Shown here: positions 7,275-14,608 of the stretch, piece after piece
How the letters are laid out: each line of letters opens with the position of its first letter
Position numbering within the stretch: position 1 is the first letter of the stretch
Assembly (NCBI GenBank): GCA_910584935.1
Contig: CAJUDU010000058.1
Span: forward strand, 1 to 15,925
Length of the DNA: 15,925 nucleotides
Direction of reading: 5' to 3'
Source: an uncultured Butyricicoccus sp.
GTDB taxonomy: Bacteria; Bacillota; Clostridia; Oscillospirales; Butyricicoccaceae
Notes under the pieces: generated by a model
What the model saw: the letters and a program-made list of their open reading frames with translations, nothing else
The model's database searches: none
What the model was told of the DNA's origin: nothing
Translations under genes and position numbers: made by a program

Positions 7275-7306
7275 ATTGCTGACTATTTTTTGTAATTGTA
7301 TACTTT
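7275..7306. promoter_or_regulatory. Composite GntR-type operator upstream of the second GntR gene
   Basis: ATTGCTGACTAT (7275-7286) and ATTGTATACTTT (7295-7306) repeat the 14-base core gap seen at the other two sites, with AATT directly before GTATAC in all three. Here the right-hand core abuts the -35 region of the second regulator's promoter, which fits autoregulation. Confidence 0.6.
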
Positions 7307-7323
7307 TATTCGAACTTGCTTTA

Positions 7324-7332
7324 TGTTATAAT
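7324..7332 (+). promoter_or_regulatory. Extended -10 promoter of the second GntR gene
   Basis: TGTTATAAT is a perfect -10 hexamer with the upstream TG. The -35 position (7304-7309) is poor, so activity probably relies on the extended -10 element. It lies 46 bases before the ATG at 7379. Confidence 0.6.
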
Positions 7333-7378
7333 ATTTGTATTCTATCAATTATATGAAAATCCCCAAAGGAGGTACGAT

Positions 7379-8044
7379 ATGTCTAAACGTAATATCGGTT
7401 TAAGCCAGCCTGCCTATCAGCATATCCTCTCACTTATTATGACAAAGCAGCTGATGCCTGGTGACCGCATTCCTGAAACCCGTATCGCAGAAGAATTTAA
7501 TATCAGCCGCACCCCTGTGCGGGATGCTATGCGCCAACTTTGCAACGAGGGGCTAATTGAAATTTTCCCCAATCGGTTTGCACAGGTACAAGTTTATTCT
7601 GATGAGGCAATTCGCGAAATTGGCACCTTGCGTGTTGCCCTTGATACCATGTCGGTTAAATTAGCTGGCTTATATGGCAGCCGTGCGGATTTCCTGCGTC
7701 TGCTTGAAACCGCGGAACAATGCAGCAGTGCCGCAGCGGCTGGAGATGGCGAACTGCGCCGAAAATATGACAGTGAATTCCACTTTGGTTTGGCACAAAT
7801 CGCGGGCAATTCGCTGCTTCAAAAATTCCAAAAAGAATTACAGCTTCGTGTACAATTCATCCAGCTCCATCATCCCAGCCCAATTGCCAATGAAACGCGC
7901 CACTTGCAGCAGCATAAGGATATTGCAGCCGCTTTAATGGAACATGACGAACGCAAAGCCTTGGAATTGGTTTGCAACCACCTGACAACATTTTATAACT
8001 TGGATGACTATTACCCGGAAAATTTCTTCCAAATAACATTCTAA
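7379..8044 (+). CDS. GntR family regulator, FadR/FCD type (second copy)
   Basis: A 221-residue paralogue of the preceding regulator, with the same layout: winged helix-turn-helix (about 10-72) and FCD domain (about 77-210). Shared segments include RIPE, IGTLR, GSR-DFL and the FH-LA metal-site motif. Unlike its neighbour it keeps the canonical recognition helix SRTPVRDAM, with Arg48. The start at 7379 follows AAAGGAGGT with six-base spacing; the longer in-frame start overlaps the promoter. It is 154 bases downstream of the first copy and has its own promoter and operator, followed by a very strong terminator. It is the better candidate for binding the GTCGAC/GTATAC sites. The ligand is unknown. 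Confidence 0.92.
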   Translation: MSKRNIGLSQPAYQHILSLIMTKQLMPGDRIPETRIAEEFNISRTPVRDAMRQLCNEGLIEIFPNRFAQVQVYSDEAIREIGTLRVALDTMSVKLAGLYGSRADFLRLLETAEQCSSAAAAGDGELRRKYDSEFHFGLAQIAGNSLLQKFQKELQLRVQFIQLHHPSPIANETRHLQQHKDIAAALMEHDERKALELVCNHLTTFYNLDDYYPENFFQITF

Positions 8045-8060
8045 TCCTGTAAAATGAAAA

Positions 8061-8110
8061 CAATCGAAAAAGCAGGTGCGCTTCATGCGATGCACCTGCT
8101 TTTTCGATTG
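8061..8110 (+). terminator. Strong hairpin terminator after the second GntR gene
   Basis: Arms at 8061-8079 and 8092-8110 are perfectly complementary over 19 bp around a 12-base loop. The inner core is AGCAGGTGC/GCACCTGCT, followed by TTTTT that pairs back to an A-tract, the usual layout of a bidirectional Rho-independent terminator. It separates the regulator from the short-chain dehydrogenase. Confidence 0.9.
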
Positions 8111-8146
8111 TCGGGTTTTGATAAATTTATAATGCGAATTTTATAA

Positions 8147-8158
8147 ATTGTCGACAAT
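8147..8158. promoter_or_regulatory. Perfect palindrome ATTGTCGACAAT upstream of the short-chain dehydrogenase
   Basis: This 12-base palindrome differs from ATTGTATACAAT at 6380-6391 only in its two central bases. It lies 25 bases upstream of the dehydrogenase -35 box, a position that could serve activation or repression. No partner core occurs 20 bp away on either side. It suggests that the dehydrogenase belongs to the same regulon. Confidence 0.6.
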
Positions 8159-8182
8159 ATTTATTTTATCACGAAATTTATC

Positions 8183-8211
8183 TTTACAGTATATTATTGC
8201 CGTGTTACAAT
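8183..8211 (+). promoter_or_regulatory. Promoter of the short-chain dehydrogenase gene
   Basis: TTTACA (8183-8188), a 17-base spacer and TACAAT (8206-8211) match the sigma-70 consensus at five of six bases in each box. Transcription would start near 8218. Confidence 0.75.
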
Positions 8212-8213
8212 AA

Positions 8214-8235
8214 CTTTATCAAAGCGATGATAAAG
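8214..8235. promoter_or_regulatory. Inverted repeat CTTTATC-N8-GATAAAG at the transcription start
   Basis: Perfect 7-bp arms (8214-8220 and 8229-8235) centre on about +7 of the predicted transcript, just before the Shine-Dalgarno sequence AGGAGG (8245-8250). It could be a second operator, different in sequence from the GntR-type sites, or a weak leader stem. Confidence 0.45.
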
Positions 8236-8258
8236 CAATCATTTAGGAGGGTTTTTTC

Positions 8259-9050
8259 ATGGATTTAAAATTAACTGGGAAATCAGCATTAGTAACAGGT
8301 TCCTCTGCCGATATTGGGAAAGGAATTGCAAAATGCCTGCTTCAAGAAGGCGCACACGTAATCATTAATGGCCGTAACGCGGCATCGCTTCAAAAAACAG
8401 CAGATGAACTGTCACAATTTGGCGTGTGCCATATGGCTGTGGGCGATTTATCCACATCAGAAGGCGCGCAAACTGTTGCTGCAGCCGTAGATGCCATTGG
8501 GGAACTTGACATCCTTGTTGGCAATATGGGCACTTACAAAGGGGCGCCTTTTGCGGAGATCTCTGATGAAGAATGGGACTGGATGATACAGACAAACTTA
8601 TTTTCCCAAGTGCGGATGTGCCGTCATTTCCTGCCCAAAATGCTGGCGCGCAACACGGGGCGTATCCTGCTGATTGCCAGCGAATGCGGCATTAAGCCGC
8701 TGACAGATATGGTGCATTACAGTGTTTCTAAAACGGCTGTGATTGGCCTTGCCCGTGCGCTGGTGGAAATGACAAAAGGCACAAAAGTTGCGGTCAATTC
8801 CTTATTGCCTGGTTTGACTTGGACCGAAAATACAGCTGCATATCAAACCGACCGCGCCAAACGGGAAGGTAAAGATTTGGATCAGGCAATCCGTGACTAT
8901 TTCATCACTTATGAACCGACCCAACTGTTACAGCGCATCACAACGGTTGAGGAAATCGCGTCTACTGTCACCTATTATTGTTCTGAAGTATCCGCCGCGA
9001 CAAATGGCGCAACCATCCGCGCGGAAGGCGGGCTAATCCGCAGCATCTAA
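8259..9050 (+). CDS. Short-chain dehydrogenase/reductase (SDR family)
   Basis: A 263-residue classical SDR, expected to oxidise an alcohol or reduce a ketone in the cytosol. Visible motifs are the cofactor motif TGSSADIG (13-20), Asp63 in the adenine pocket, the catalytic Asn113, Ser141 and Tyr154-x3-Lys158 (YSVSK), and PGLTWTE after the sixth strand. NGRN (37-40) with Arg39 suggests NADP(H). The normally conserved NNAG reads NMG (89-91), an uncommon variant. AGGAGGG lies eight bases before the ATG. It is a single-gene unit between two terminators. The upstream GntR-type palindrome links it to the 4-hydroxybutyrate locus, where it might handle an upstream polyol or keto intermediate. The substrate cannot be read from sequence. 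Confidence 0.88.
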   Translation: MDLKLTGKSALVTGSSADIGKGIAKCLLQEGAHVIINGRNAASLQKTADELSQFGVCHMAVGDLSTSEGAQTVAAAVDAIGELDILVGNMGTYKGAPFAEISDEEWDWMIQTNLFSQVRMCRHFLPKMLARNTGRILLIASECGIKPLTDMVHYSVSKTAVIGLARALVEMTKGTKVAVNSLLPGLTWTENTAAYQTDRAKREGKDLDQAIRDYFITYEPTQLLQRITTVEEIASTVTYYCSEVSAATNGATIRAEGGLIRSI

Positions 9051-9072
9051 TCAAAATTATCATTGATAAAAC

Positions 9073-9113
9073 AAAAGGGAAAAGGGACTACAGCTTCCCT
9101 TTCCCCTTTTTTA
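9073..9113. terminator. Bidirectional terminator between the SDR gene and nudC
   Basis: Arms 9073-9087 and 9096-9110 pair over 15 bp with one mismatch around an 8-base loop. A T-run follows on the plus strand and TTTTGTTTT follows on the minus strand, so it can end both convergent genes. Confidence 0.85.
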
Positions 9114-9122
9114 TTACTGTTT

Positions 9123-9953
9123 TTAGTCTTTTGGATCCAATCCTCTGCGGAATAATTCCATCATGGTGTGAGTCAAATCATGTGCATTTGGGGATTCCGG
9201 CACATCTTCCCGCTGCATCCAAACCCCTTCTTTCAGTTCATTCCGATCCAGTGTAATGGTTTCATCACCGTCTAAATCCGCCCAAAACCCAATCATTTGT
9301 GTGCTTGAAAAACCCCAGGGCTGATTGCCATGATATCGGATATTTTTAATGCGCAAACCGACTTCTTCCATCGCTTCCCGCCGAACCGTATCTTCCAATG
9401 TTTCCCCAATTTCAACAAAGCCTGCAATCAGTGCATACCGTGGTGTTTCCCGGTCTGCATATTTGGTCAGTACAATCTTATCCCCATTGCGGATTGCAAC
9501 AACAATTGCCGGAGAAATCACAGGATATACCACCGCATTGCACGCGGTACAGCGCATCGCACGTTCTTTTATATCCCGGCACGCTGGCGCGCCGCAGCAG
9601 CCACAAAACTGGTTTGCACGGTACCAGCGCCACAAATGCAATGCTGTGGCACCTGCCAGTGGCATATATTTTCCTGCCATACGTTGGCACGCGTTCACAT
9701 CTGTTTTTTCCAGTGCATCCCGCACAGCGTCTGCTGCATCCCAAAGCAGGAAAAATGCGGTTTCATCAATTGAAAACAAATAAACCAACATTTCATCCGT
9801 CACACCAACTGCACGCATTTTTCCAACAGTTGGATATTCTCCTGCATCCAACAAAGCGTTCTTCCCATCAAACACCATCACCAAATCCATATCTTTGGGT
9901 GCTGGGTTTTGGAACTGGTTATGAAAAACATGAGGTGAAATTTCTTGTAACAT
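9123..9953 (-). CDS. nudC: NAD+ diphosphatase NudC (NADH pyrophosphatase)
   Basis: A 276-residue NudC-type Nudix hydrolase that splits NAD(H) to NMN(H) and AMP; family members also remove NAD caps from RNA. It has an N-terminal NudC domain, a zinc ribbon with Cys117, Cys120, Cys135 and Cys138, a complete Nudix box starting GFVEIGETLED and ending REAMEEVGL (178-200, fitting GX5EX7REUXEEXGU), and NQPWGFSSTQM (210-220), the NudC version of SQPWPFPxS. The start at 9953 has AGGCGG nine bases upstream; ATGs at 9983 and 9959 are less well placed. It lies 82 bases after the polysaccharide deacetylase stop on the same strand, with no clear own promoter, so it is probably co-transcribed through the intervening hairpin. 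Confidence 0.92.
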   Translation of the reverse strand: MLQEISPHVFHNQFQNPAPKDMDLVMVFDGKNALLDAGEYPTVGKMRAVGVTDEMLVYLFSIDETAFFLLWDAADAVRDALEKTDVNACQRMAGKYMPLAGATALHLWRWYRANQFCGCCGAPACRDIKERAMRCTACNAVVYPVISPAIVVAIRNGDKIVLTKYADRETPRYALIAGFVEIGETLEDTVRREAMEEVGLRIKNIRYHGNQPWGFSSTQMIGFWADLDGDETITLDRNELKEGVWMQREDVPESPNAHDLTHTMMELFRRGLDPKD

Positions 9954-9980
9954 AATCATACACCGCCTAATTTCAGACAA

Positions 9981-10025
9981 CACCGCACAATCCGATAGAA
10001 AAACGGTTTGTGCGGTGCCTTTTTC
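9981..10025 (+). terminator. Hairpin between the deacetylase gene and nudC, shaped as a plus-strand terminator
   Basis: Arms 9981-9994 and 10004-10017 pair over 14 bp with one mismatch around a 9-base loop. A CCTTTTTC tract follows on the plus strand; on the minus strand, the direction of both flanking genes, only TTGTCTG follows. It could weakly attenuate deacetylase-to-nudC read-through, or stop antisense transcription. Confidence 0.55.
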
Positions 10026-10035
10026 ATCTTATTTT

Positions 10036-11754
10036 TTAATCCGTTGTTTCGCCTTTCATCTTTGCCACTGTGGAATCGCGGAAATTTTTATATTCCTTGC
10101 CCGGTTCCAATGTGACACCTTTAATCCGTGCCAATTCGCTGACGGTAACAAACGCATAGCCGCGTTCTTTCAAAATATCCACCGCAGCGATCGTGCCTTC
10201 CAATGTGCAGTCGCGCAAATCGTGCATCAGCACAATATCGCCATCCTTAGCTTCATTGACGATTACATTTTTAATGTGTTCCGCGTCGCGGTATTTCCAG
10301 TCTTCGGTATCCACACTCCAGTTAATAATCGGAAGCCCTGCCGCAACTGCTGCCGCTGTCACTTTTTCATTGATATTGCCGCCAACCGGACGGAATACCG
10401 TTGGTTCCTCGCCGCAGTAAGATTTTACAATCTCCATATTCGCCAATACTTGATTTGAAATGGTTTCCGCATCTTTTCTCCATATACTATCCAAATGGTC
10501 TTTGGTATGGTTGCCAAGCTGATGCCCTTCGGACAAGTAGCGGTCAGTATGGGTATGGAAATCTGTCAAGCGGTAACCACACATAAAGAATGTCGCATGA
10601 ACATCTCGTTCTTTGAGGGCATCCAGCAGTCGTGCAGTCATACCGGAAGAACCGCCTGTTGGACCGTCATCAAAGGTCAGCGCAACATAGGCATCTGCCT
10701 GTGGAATATCCAGGCGCTGGTCGGGCAGCTCTGCCCCAAGCGCAGACAGATAAGCCACCTGGCTGTCTGCCTCGGCAAAACTCAACGAACCGACCAAGCA
10801 GATATCGCCTTCCCCTGCGTTAGAATATCCCAACATATCACACAACAGGTTTGCCGAAATATATGTAACATTATCTTTCACAAAAGTATCGCCATCTTCG
10901 GCATCACGATAGCTTTTATCATTCAGTTTGATATCGCCATCATTTAGAAGCTGAATGGTGTTTTCTCCAATGGTCATGGAAACGCCGCCGTCTTCTAAAT
11001 CGGATGCCAGCCCCATAAAGGCATTTGCAACCGCTTTGGCTGGCAAGCCATATTTCCCGTTTTCAACAACAGGGGCATAAAATTTTTCCCCATCAGTGAG
11101 GTCAACCTGTGTACCGTTTTGCACAACACAGTCTGAACCTGCCCGGAACACCAATGTTGTTTTCAGCAGTTCCGCACGCGGCTGGCCAAGCACCTGCAAA
11201 GACTGCTGCTGCAATTTTTGCAGATCTTTTTCTTTGACCTCTTTTTTAGAAGTCAATACCGCACAGTTGTCTGTTTCCGCATAACCCCAGCCTAAAGCTT
11301 CCGCAACAGCTTCCACTGGGATGAAAACGATGCCGTCATCTGTGCTTACCGCAGGGGAAGCTGTCAGGGCAAAATCTTCGCCGCAAGTAATTTCTGTGCC
11401 GCCCACTGGGATGCCAACTTGCTTTTTACCGCTTGTTAACGTAACATCTGTGCTGGACGCATTGAGCTCCATTTCAAACGCTTCCGCAATGCCGGTTGCC
11501 GGCGCCATGATATCGCCTTGTTCAGAACGATACACTTCGCCGCCCAAAGCAAGCGCGATATCTTTCAGCATCCCACGGTCATTGCCTTCCTGCAACACCA
11601 GCGCATCTGAGGATGAACCGCCACCACCGCCAATCAGGCTGCCGATGCCATCCAGCGGATTGCCACCGCCAGCTTTTGCGCCAGTAATCAGCGGCGGCAA
11701 AATCGCAAGGCAAAATACACAAGTCATTAAGACTGCGCCAATTTTCCATTTCAT
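10036..11754 (-). CDS. Secreted polysaccharide deacetylase with copper-amine-oxidase-like N-terminal repeats
   Basis: A 572-residue exported carbohydrate esterase family 4 protein, likely to deacetylate cell-wall or surface polysaccharide. It has a signal peptide (MKWKIGAV start, hydrophobic core, AKA cleavage site near residue 28) and a Gly/Ser-rich linker. Two regions then resemble copper amine oxidase N-terminal-like repeats (about 50-170 and 200-320). The NodB domain (about 355-540) has TFDDGP (360-365), HTKDH (His416, His420), RPVGG from 455, WSVDTEDW around Asp482 and LMHD with His511, so all metal and catalytic motifs are present. The start at 11754 gives a normal signal peptide and has GAGAAGG upstream. 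An in-frame extension to 11859 would add 35 polar residues and has no good ribosome binding site. The promoter is at 11886-11914. Confidence 0.9.
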   Translation of the reverse strand: MKWKIGAVLMTCVFCLAILPPLITGAKAGGGNPLDGIGSLIGGGGGSSSDALVLQEGNDRGMLKDIALALGGEVYRSEQGDIMAPATGIAEAFEMELNASSTDVTLTSGKKQVGIPVGGTEITCGEDFALTASPAVSTDDGIVFIPVEAVAEALGWGYAETDNCAVLTSKKEVKEKDLQKLQQQSLQVLGQPRAELLKTTLVFRAGSDCVVQNGTQVDLTDGEKFYAPVVENGKYGLPAKAVANAFMGLASDLEDGGVSMTIGENTIQLLNDGDIKLNDKSYRDAEDGDTFVKDNVTYISANLLCDMLGYSNAGEGDICLVGSLSFAEADSQVAYLSALGAELPDQRLDIPQADAYVALTFDDGPTGGSSGMTARLLDALKERDVHATFFMCGYRLTDFHTHTDRYLSEGHQLGNHTKDHLDSIWRKDAETISNQVLANMEIVKSYCGEEPTVFRPVGGNINEKVTAAAVAAGLPIINWSVDTEDWKYRDAEHIKNVIVNEAKDGDIVLMHDLRDCTLEGTIAAVDILKERGYAFVTVSELARIKGVTLEPGKEYKNFRDSTVAKMKGETTD

Positions 11755-11796
11755 AACTCGTTTACCTTCTCCCACATGAAATAAAATGAGCTTGCG

Positions 11797-11837
11797 CCAG
11801 GCAGGGTTCCCAAGTTCCTTTGCCATCATCCGCCTGG
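11797..11837 (-). other. Stem-forming leader of the deacetylase gene
   Basis: CCAGGC and GCCTGG (11797-11802 and 11832-11837) can pair in the roughly 125-base leader between the predicted transcription start near 11879 and the ATG at 11754. The loop contains a GGAAC direct repeat. I compared it mentally with c-di-GMP, c-di-AMP and ZTP riboswitch consensus elements and saw no convincing match. Confidence 0.3.
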
Positions 11838-11885
11838 TTTGTATGCTACCGCCATCCAAAAGACAATGCGGTTCATATTAGTTTT

Positions 11886-11914
11886 ATTATAACATACCTG
11901 TGCGCAAAAGTTAA
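11886..11914 (-). promoter_or_regulatory. Promoter of the polysaccharide deacetylase gene
   Basis: On the minus strand TTAACT (11914-11909), a 17-base spacer and TATAAT (11891-11886) with an upstream TG (extended -10) form a convincing sigma-70-type promoter. Confidence 0.7.
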
Positions 11915-11946
11915 GAGTGAATCCAAGGATTTTTCCCCGTGAAAAT

Positions 11947-11995
11947 AAAGTAAAAACGCAGGGGCATCCATGCTTTTCCCAGTGGATACCCCTGC
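11947..11995 (-). terminator. Terminator of the glnN transcript
   Basis: Arms 11983-11995 and 11958-11970 pair over 13 bp with one mismatch. On the minus strand they are followed by GTTTTTACTTTA, a proper Rho-independent tail. It lies about 260 bases after the glnN stop, beyond a possible gene remnant. Confidence 0.85.
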
Positions 11996-12011
11996 ATAAG
12001 TTTTACAGTTT

Positions 12012-12257
12012 CTATTTGCTGCAAAACCTTTTGTTAGATTTATCCCTTGCTGATTCAGTCAGCTTCATAGGGTTCCCATTGGTTACATAAACATTTCCAC
12101 CTGGAGTATATTTATAAACCCGCCTTTTCCTGCAACAATACCATCTGCAACAGACAGCCGGAAGTTGTCATAAACGGTTCCTTCCTCGACATGATTAGAA
12201 GCGGCAAGCGGTGAGTGAAAGGCATAAAGCCGGCATAAAAGCAAAATCCGTTTTTCA
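12012..12257 (-). pseudogene. Possible frameshifted gene remnant between glnN and its terminator
   Basis: No intact gene is present, but protein-like text appears in successive minus-strand frames. One frame reads HVEEGTVYDNFRLSVADG and then GKGGFINI (ending near 12110). A neighbouring frame reads YTPGGNVYVTNGNPMKLTES from there to a stop at 12012-12014. The shift falls in an AT-rich run (12106-12118). Just after the glnN stop, frames give RILLL and LSLTAC, which could be a broken lipoprotein signal. I recognise no family. It may be chance, since short open frames are common in this composition. Confidence 0.3.
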
Positions 12258-14357
12258 TTATACATAAAACAGCATTCTTCCATAAGTCGGAAGCGGCCAA
12301 TCATTTTCGTCAACCATGCTTTCCAGCCCATCCGCAATGGTGCGGCACTGCTGCATAACAGGGATCACAGTATCCCGGTAATACTCCGCACGATGTTGGA
12401 GCGATTGGATATCATTCCCTGCCGGTGCATCATCAACTGCTTTTTGTAACGCGGCACGGGTTTTGCTAAGTGCGGCAGTCTGTTCTGTAAGCTGCTGCAC
12501 CATATCCCGTTCTTCGGCAGCGTCAATGCCGATTGATTTTTTCACGGCAACGCCTTCTGCCAATTTATTGGAATAGGCAATGCAGGCAGGGATAATCTGA
12601 CGTGACAGCATTTCCAACATGGTAAGTCCTTCGATGTGCAGTGTTTTTGCATATTCATCCAGCAAAATTTCGGTGCGGGACTGCACTTCTGTTGCGGTAC
12701 AAATGCCATGCCGCGCAAACAGCTTGACATTTTTCTCATCGGTATAATGACTTAATGCTTCTGGTGTAGTTTTCAGGTTCATCAGCCCGCGCTGTGCAGC
12801 AGCTTGCTGCCATTCATCACTATATCCATTTCCATTAAATACAACTTGACGATGGTTTTTCAGTTCCCGCTGAATGAGTTCCGCCAAAGCGGCATCCATA
12901 TTTTTCGCGGCTTCTAACTCATCAGCAAATTTGCGTAAAGATTCCGCAACTGCCGTATTCAAGATAAAATTGGTGCAGGCAATATTAAAAGAAGAACCTG
13001 GCATACGAAATTCAAACTTATTGCCGGTGAAAGCAAAGGGAGAAGTACGGTTGCGGTCAGTCGTATCTTTTGGAATCGGCGGCAGTGCGGAAACGCCGAT
13101 ACTCATCATGGTTTTTTCAACATCTGTATAATCAATACCGCGCACCAGCGAATCTAAAATCGCTTCCAGCTCATCGCCGACAAACATGGATACAATGGCT
13201 GGCGGGGCTTCTGAACCGCCCAAACGATGGTCATTGCCTGCGCTTGCCGCTGAAATCCGCAATAAATCCTGATATTCATCCACCGCTTTGATGACAGCCG
13301 TCAAAAACAGGATAAATTGCGCGTTAGAATGGGGCGTGGAGCCAGGTTCCAGCAGGTTTTCGCCTTTATCGGTGGACAATGACCAGTTATTATGCTTGCC
13401 TGAACCATTGATGCCTTCAAATGGCTTTTCATGCAGCAAGCATACAAACCCATGTTTATTGGCAACCCGTTTCATCACTTCCATGGTTAGCTGGTTATGA
13501 TCGGTTGCAACATTGGTTGTTTCAAAAATGGGCGCCATTTCATGTTGGCATGGTGCAACTTCATTATGTTCGGTTTTGGAAAGCACGCCAAGTTTCCAGA
13601 GTTCATCGTCCAATTCTTCCATAAACGCTTTAACGCGTGGGCGGATAGAGCCAAAATAATGATCCTCCATTTCCTGTCCCTTTGGCGGCATTGCGCCAAA
13701 TAAGGTTCGCCCTGTAAAAATCAAATCGCGGCGTTTGGCATAATCTTCTTTATTGATAAGGAAATACTCCTGTTCCGCCCCCACAGTTGTTGTCACCCGA
13801 CGGACGTCCTTACCAAACAGTTTCAGCACCCGGCAAGCCTGCTTGCTAATGGCATCCATTGACCGCAGCAGCGGGATTTTTTTATCCAACCCTTCGCCTG
13901 TGTAGGAACAAAACGCTGTGGGGATACACAAAGTCTTATCTTTGATAAACGCATAAGAAGTGGGGTCCCAAGCGGTATAGCCACGGGCTTCAAACGTTGC
14001 GCGCAGCCCGCCAGATGGAAATGAAGACGCATCTGGTTCGCCTTTAATGAGTTCTTTGCCGGAAAACTCCATAATTATCCCAGCACTGCCCTCTGGGGTA
14101 ATAAAGCTGTCATGCTTTTCCGCAGTTACGCCAGTCATCGGCTGGAACCAATGGGTAAAATGGGTTGCCCCCTTGGAAAGCGCCCAATCTTTCATGGCAT
14201 TTGCCACAACATTGGCAATGCTGATATCAATAGCGCTGCCTTGTTCTGCCGTTTTTTTCAGTGCCTTATAAATGTCTTTCGGCAGCAATTCCTGCATTAC
14301 TTTTTCATTAAAAACCATGCTGCCAAAATACGCTGGCACTCGTTTTGCGGTATCCAT
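12258..14357 (-). CDS. glnN: Glutamine synthetase type III
   Basis: A 699-residue type III glutamine synthetase, which joins ammonia and glutamate using ATP in the cytosol; the length fits the 690-730 residues of this large class. It carries the type III signature SFPSGGLRATFEARGYTAWD (112-131), the catalytic metal-site glutamates in GAEQEYFL (193-200), KTEHNEVAPCQHE (261-273) and NGSGKHNNWS (317-326), and the long C-terminal extension absent from type I enzymes. GGGAGG lies about ten bases before the ATG. It has its own promoter and a terminator, so it is a single-gene unit divergent from a small XRE regulator. Type III enzymes are common in Clostridia and Bacteroidetes. Confidence 0.96.
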   Translation of the reverse strand: MDTAKRVPAYFGSMVFNEKVMQELLPKDIYKALKKTAEQGSAIDISIANVVANAMKDWALSKGATHFTHWFQPMTGVTAEKHDSFITPEGSAGIIMEFSGKELIKGEPDASSFPSGGLRATFEARGYTAWDPTSYAFIKDKTLCIPTAFCSYTGEGLDKKIPLLRSMDAISKQACRVLKLFGKDVRRVTTTVGAEQEYFLINKEDYAKRRDLIFTGRTLFGAMPPKGQEMEDHYFGSIRPRVKAFMEELDDELWKLGVLSKTEHNEVAPCQHEMAPIFETTNVATDHNQLTMEVMKRVANKHGFVCLLHEKPFEGINGSGKHNNWSLSTDKGENLLEPGSTPHSNAQFILFLTAVIKAVDEYQDLLRISAASAGNDHRLGGSEAPPAIVSMFVGDELEAILDSLVRGIDYTDVEKTMMSIGVSALPPIPKDTTDRNRTSPFAFTGNKFEFRMPGSSFNIACTNFILNTAVAESLRKFADELEAAKNMDAALAELIQRELKNHRQVVFNGNGYSDEWQQAAAQRGLMNLKTTPEALSHYTDEKNVKLFARHGICTATEVQSRTEILLDEYAKTLHIEGLTMLEMLSRQIIPACIAYSNKLAEGVAVKKSIGIDAAEERDMVQQLTEQTAALSKTRAALQKAVDDAPAGNDIQSLQHRAEYYRDTVIPVMQQCRTIADGLESMVDENDWPLPTYGRMLFYV

Positions 14358-14439
14358 ACTTCAAAAACCTCCCTATCTAACCAAAGTCACATATTGCACC
14401 TTTCCTGCCTATGCTGCAAAATACAAAAGGCTATTTTAT

Positions 14440-14469
14440 ATTATAGGGTGTATTTTCCGATTCCGTCAA
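14440..14469 (-). promoter_or_regulatory. Promoter of glnN
   Basis: On the minus strand TTGACG (14469-14464), an 18-base spacer and TATAAT (14445-14440) form a strong promoter, leaving a leader of about 75 bases. An imperfect palindrome of the form CAGGAAA/TTTCCCTG (about 14485-14501) lies just upstream and could be a regulator site. Confidence 0.75.
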
Positions 14470-14589
14470 GCGAATCCCTGTTTTCAGGAAAGTTTCCCTG
14501 TATTCACCGAAGATACTGCATCCGCTTTTCACAATTCTATGCAAATTGCGCACTGTAAAAAAAAGAACGGGTTCCATTCCAAGCCGCAA

Positions 14590-14608
14590 TATGCTATAAT
14601 ATGGCATA
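14590..14608. promoter_or_regulatory. Promoter and likely autoregulatory operator of the XRE gene
   Basis: TGCTATAAT (14592-14600) is an extended -10 element with no good -35. It is enclosed by the inverted repeat TATGC-N9-GCATA (14590-14594 and 14604-14608). An operator over the -10 box is typical for autoregulated small XRE repressors. Binding by this protein is inferred from position only. Confidence 0.55.

Noticed and set aside
9330..9955. Several plus-strand open frames opposite nudC
   Set aside because: nudC on the other strand has a full Nudix box and zinc ribbon. The plus-strand frames show no motifs.
11755..11859. 35-residue N-terminal extension of the polysaccharide deacetylase
   Set aside because: It would bury the signal peptide behind a polar segment and lacks a well-placed Shine-Dalgarno sequence; 11754 gives a normal exported protein.
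11755..11880. Possible riboswitch in the deacetylase leader
   Set aside because: Stems can be drawn, but the conserved cores of the c-di-GMP, c-di-AMP and ZTP classes are not met, so only a structured leader is noted.
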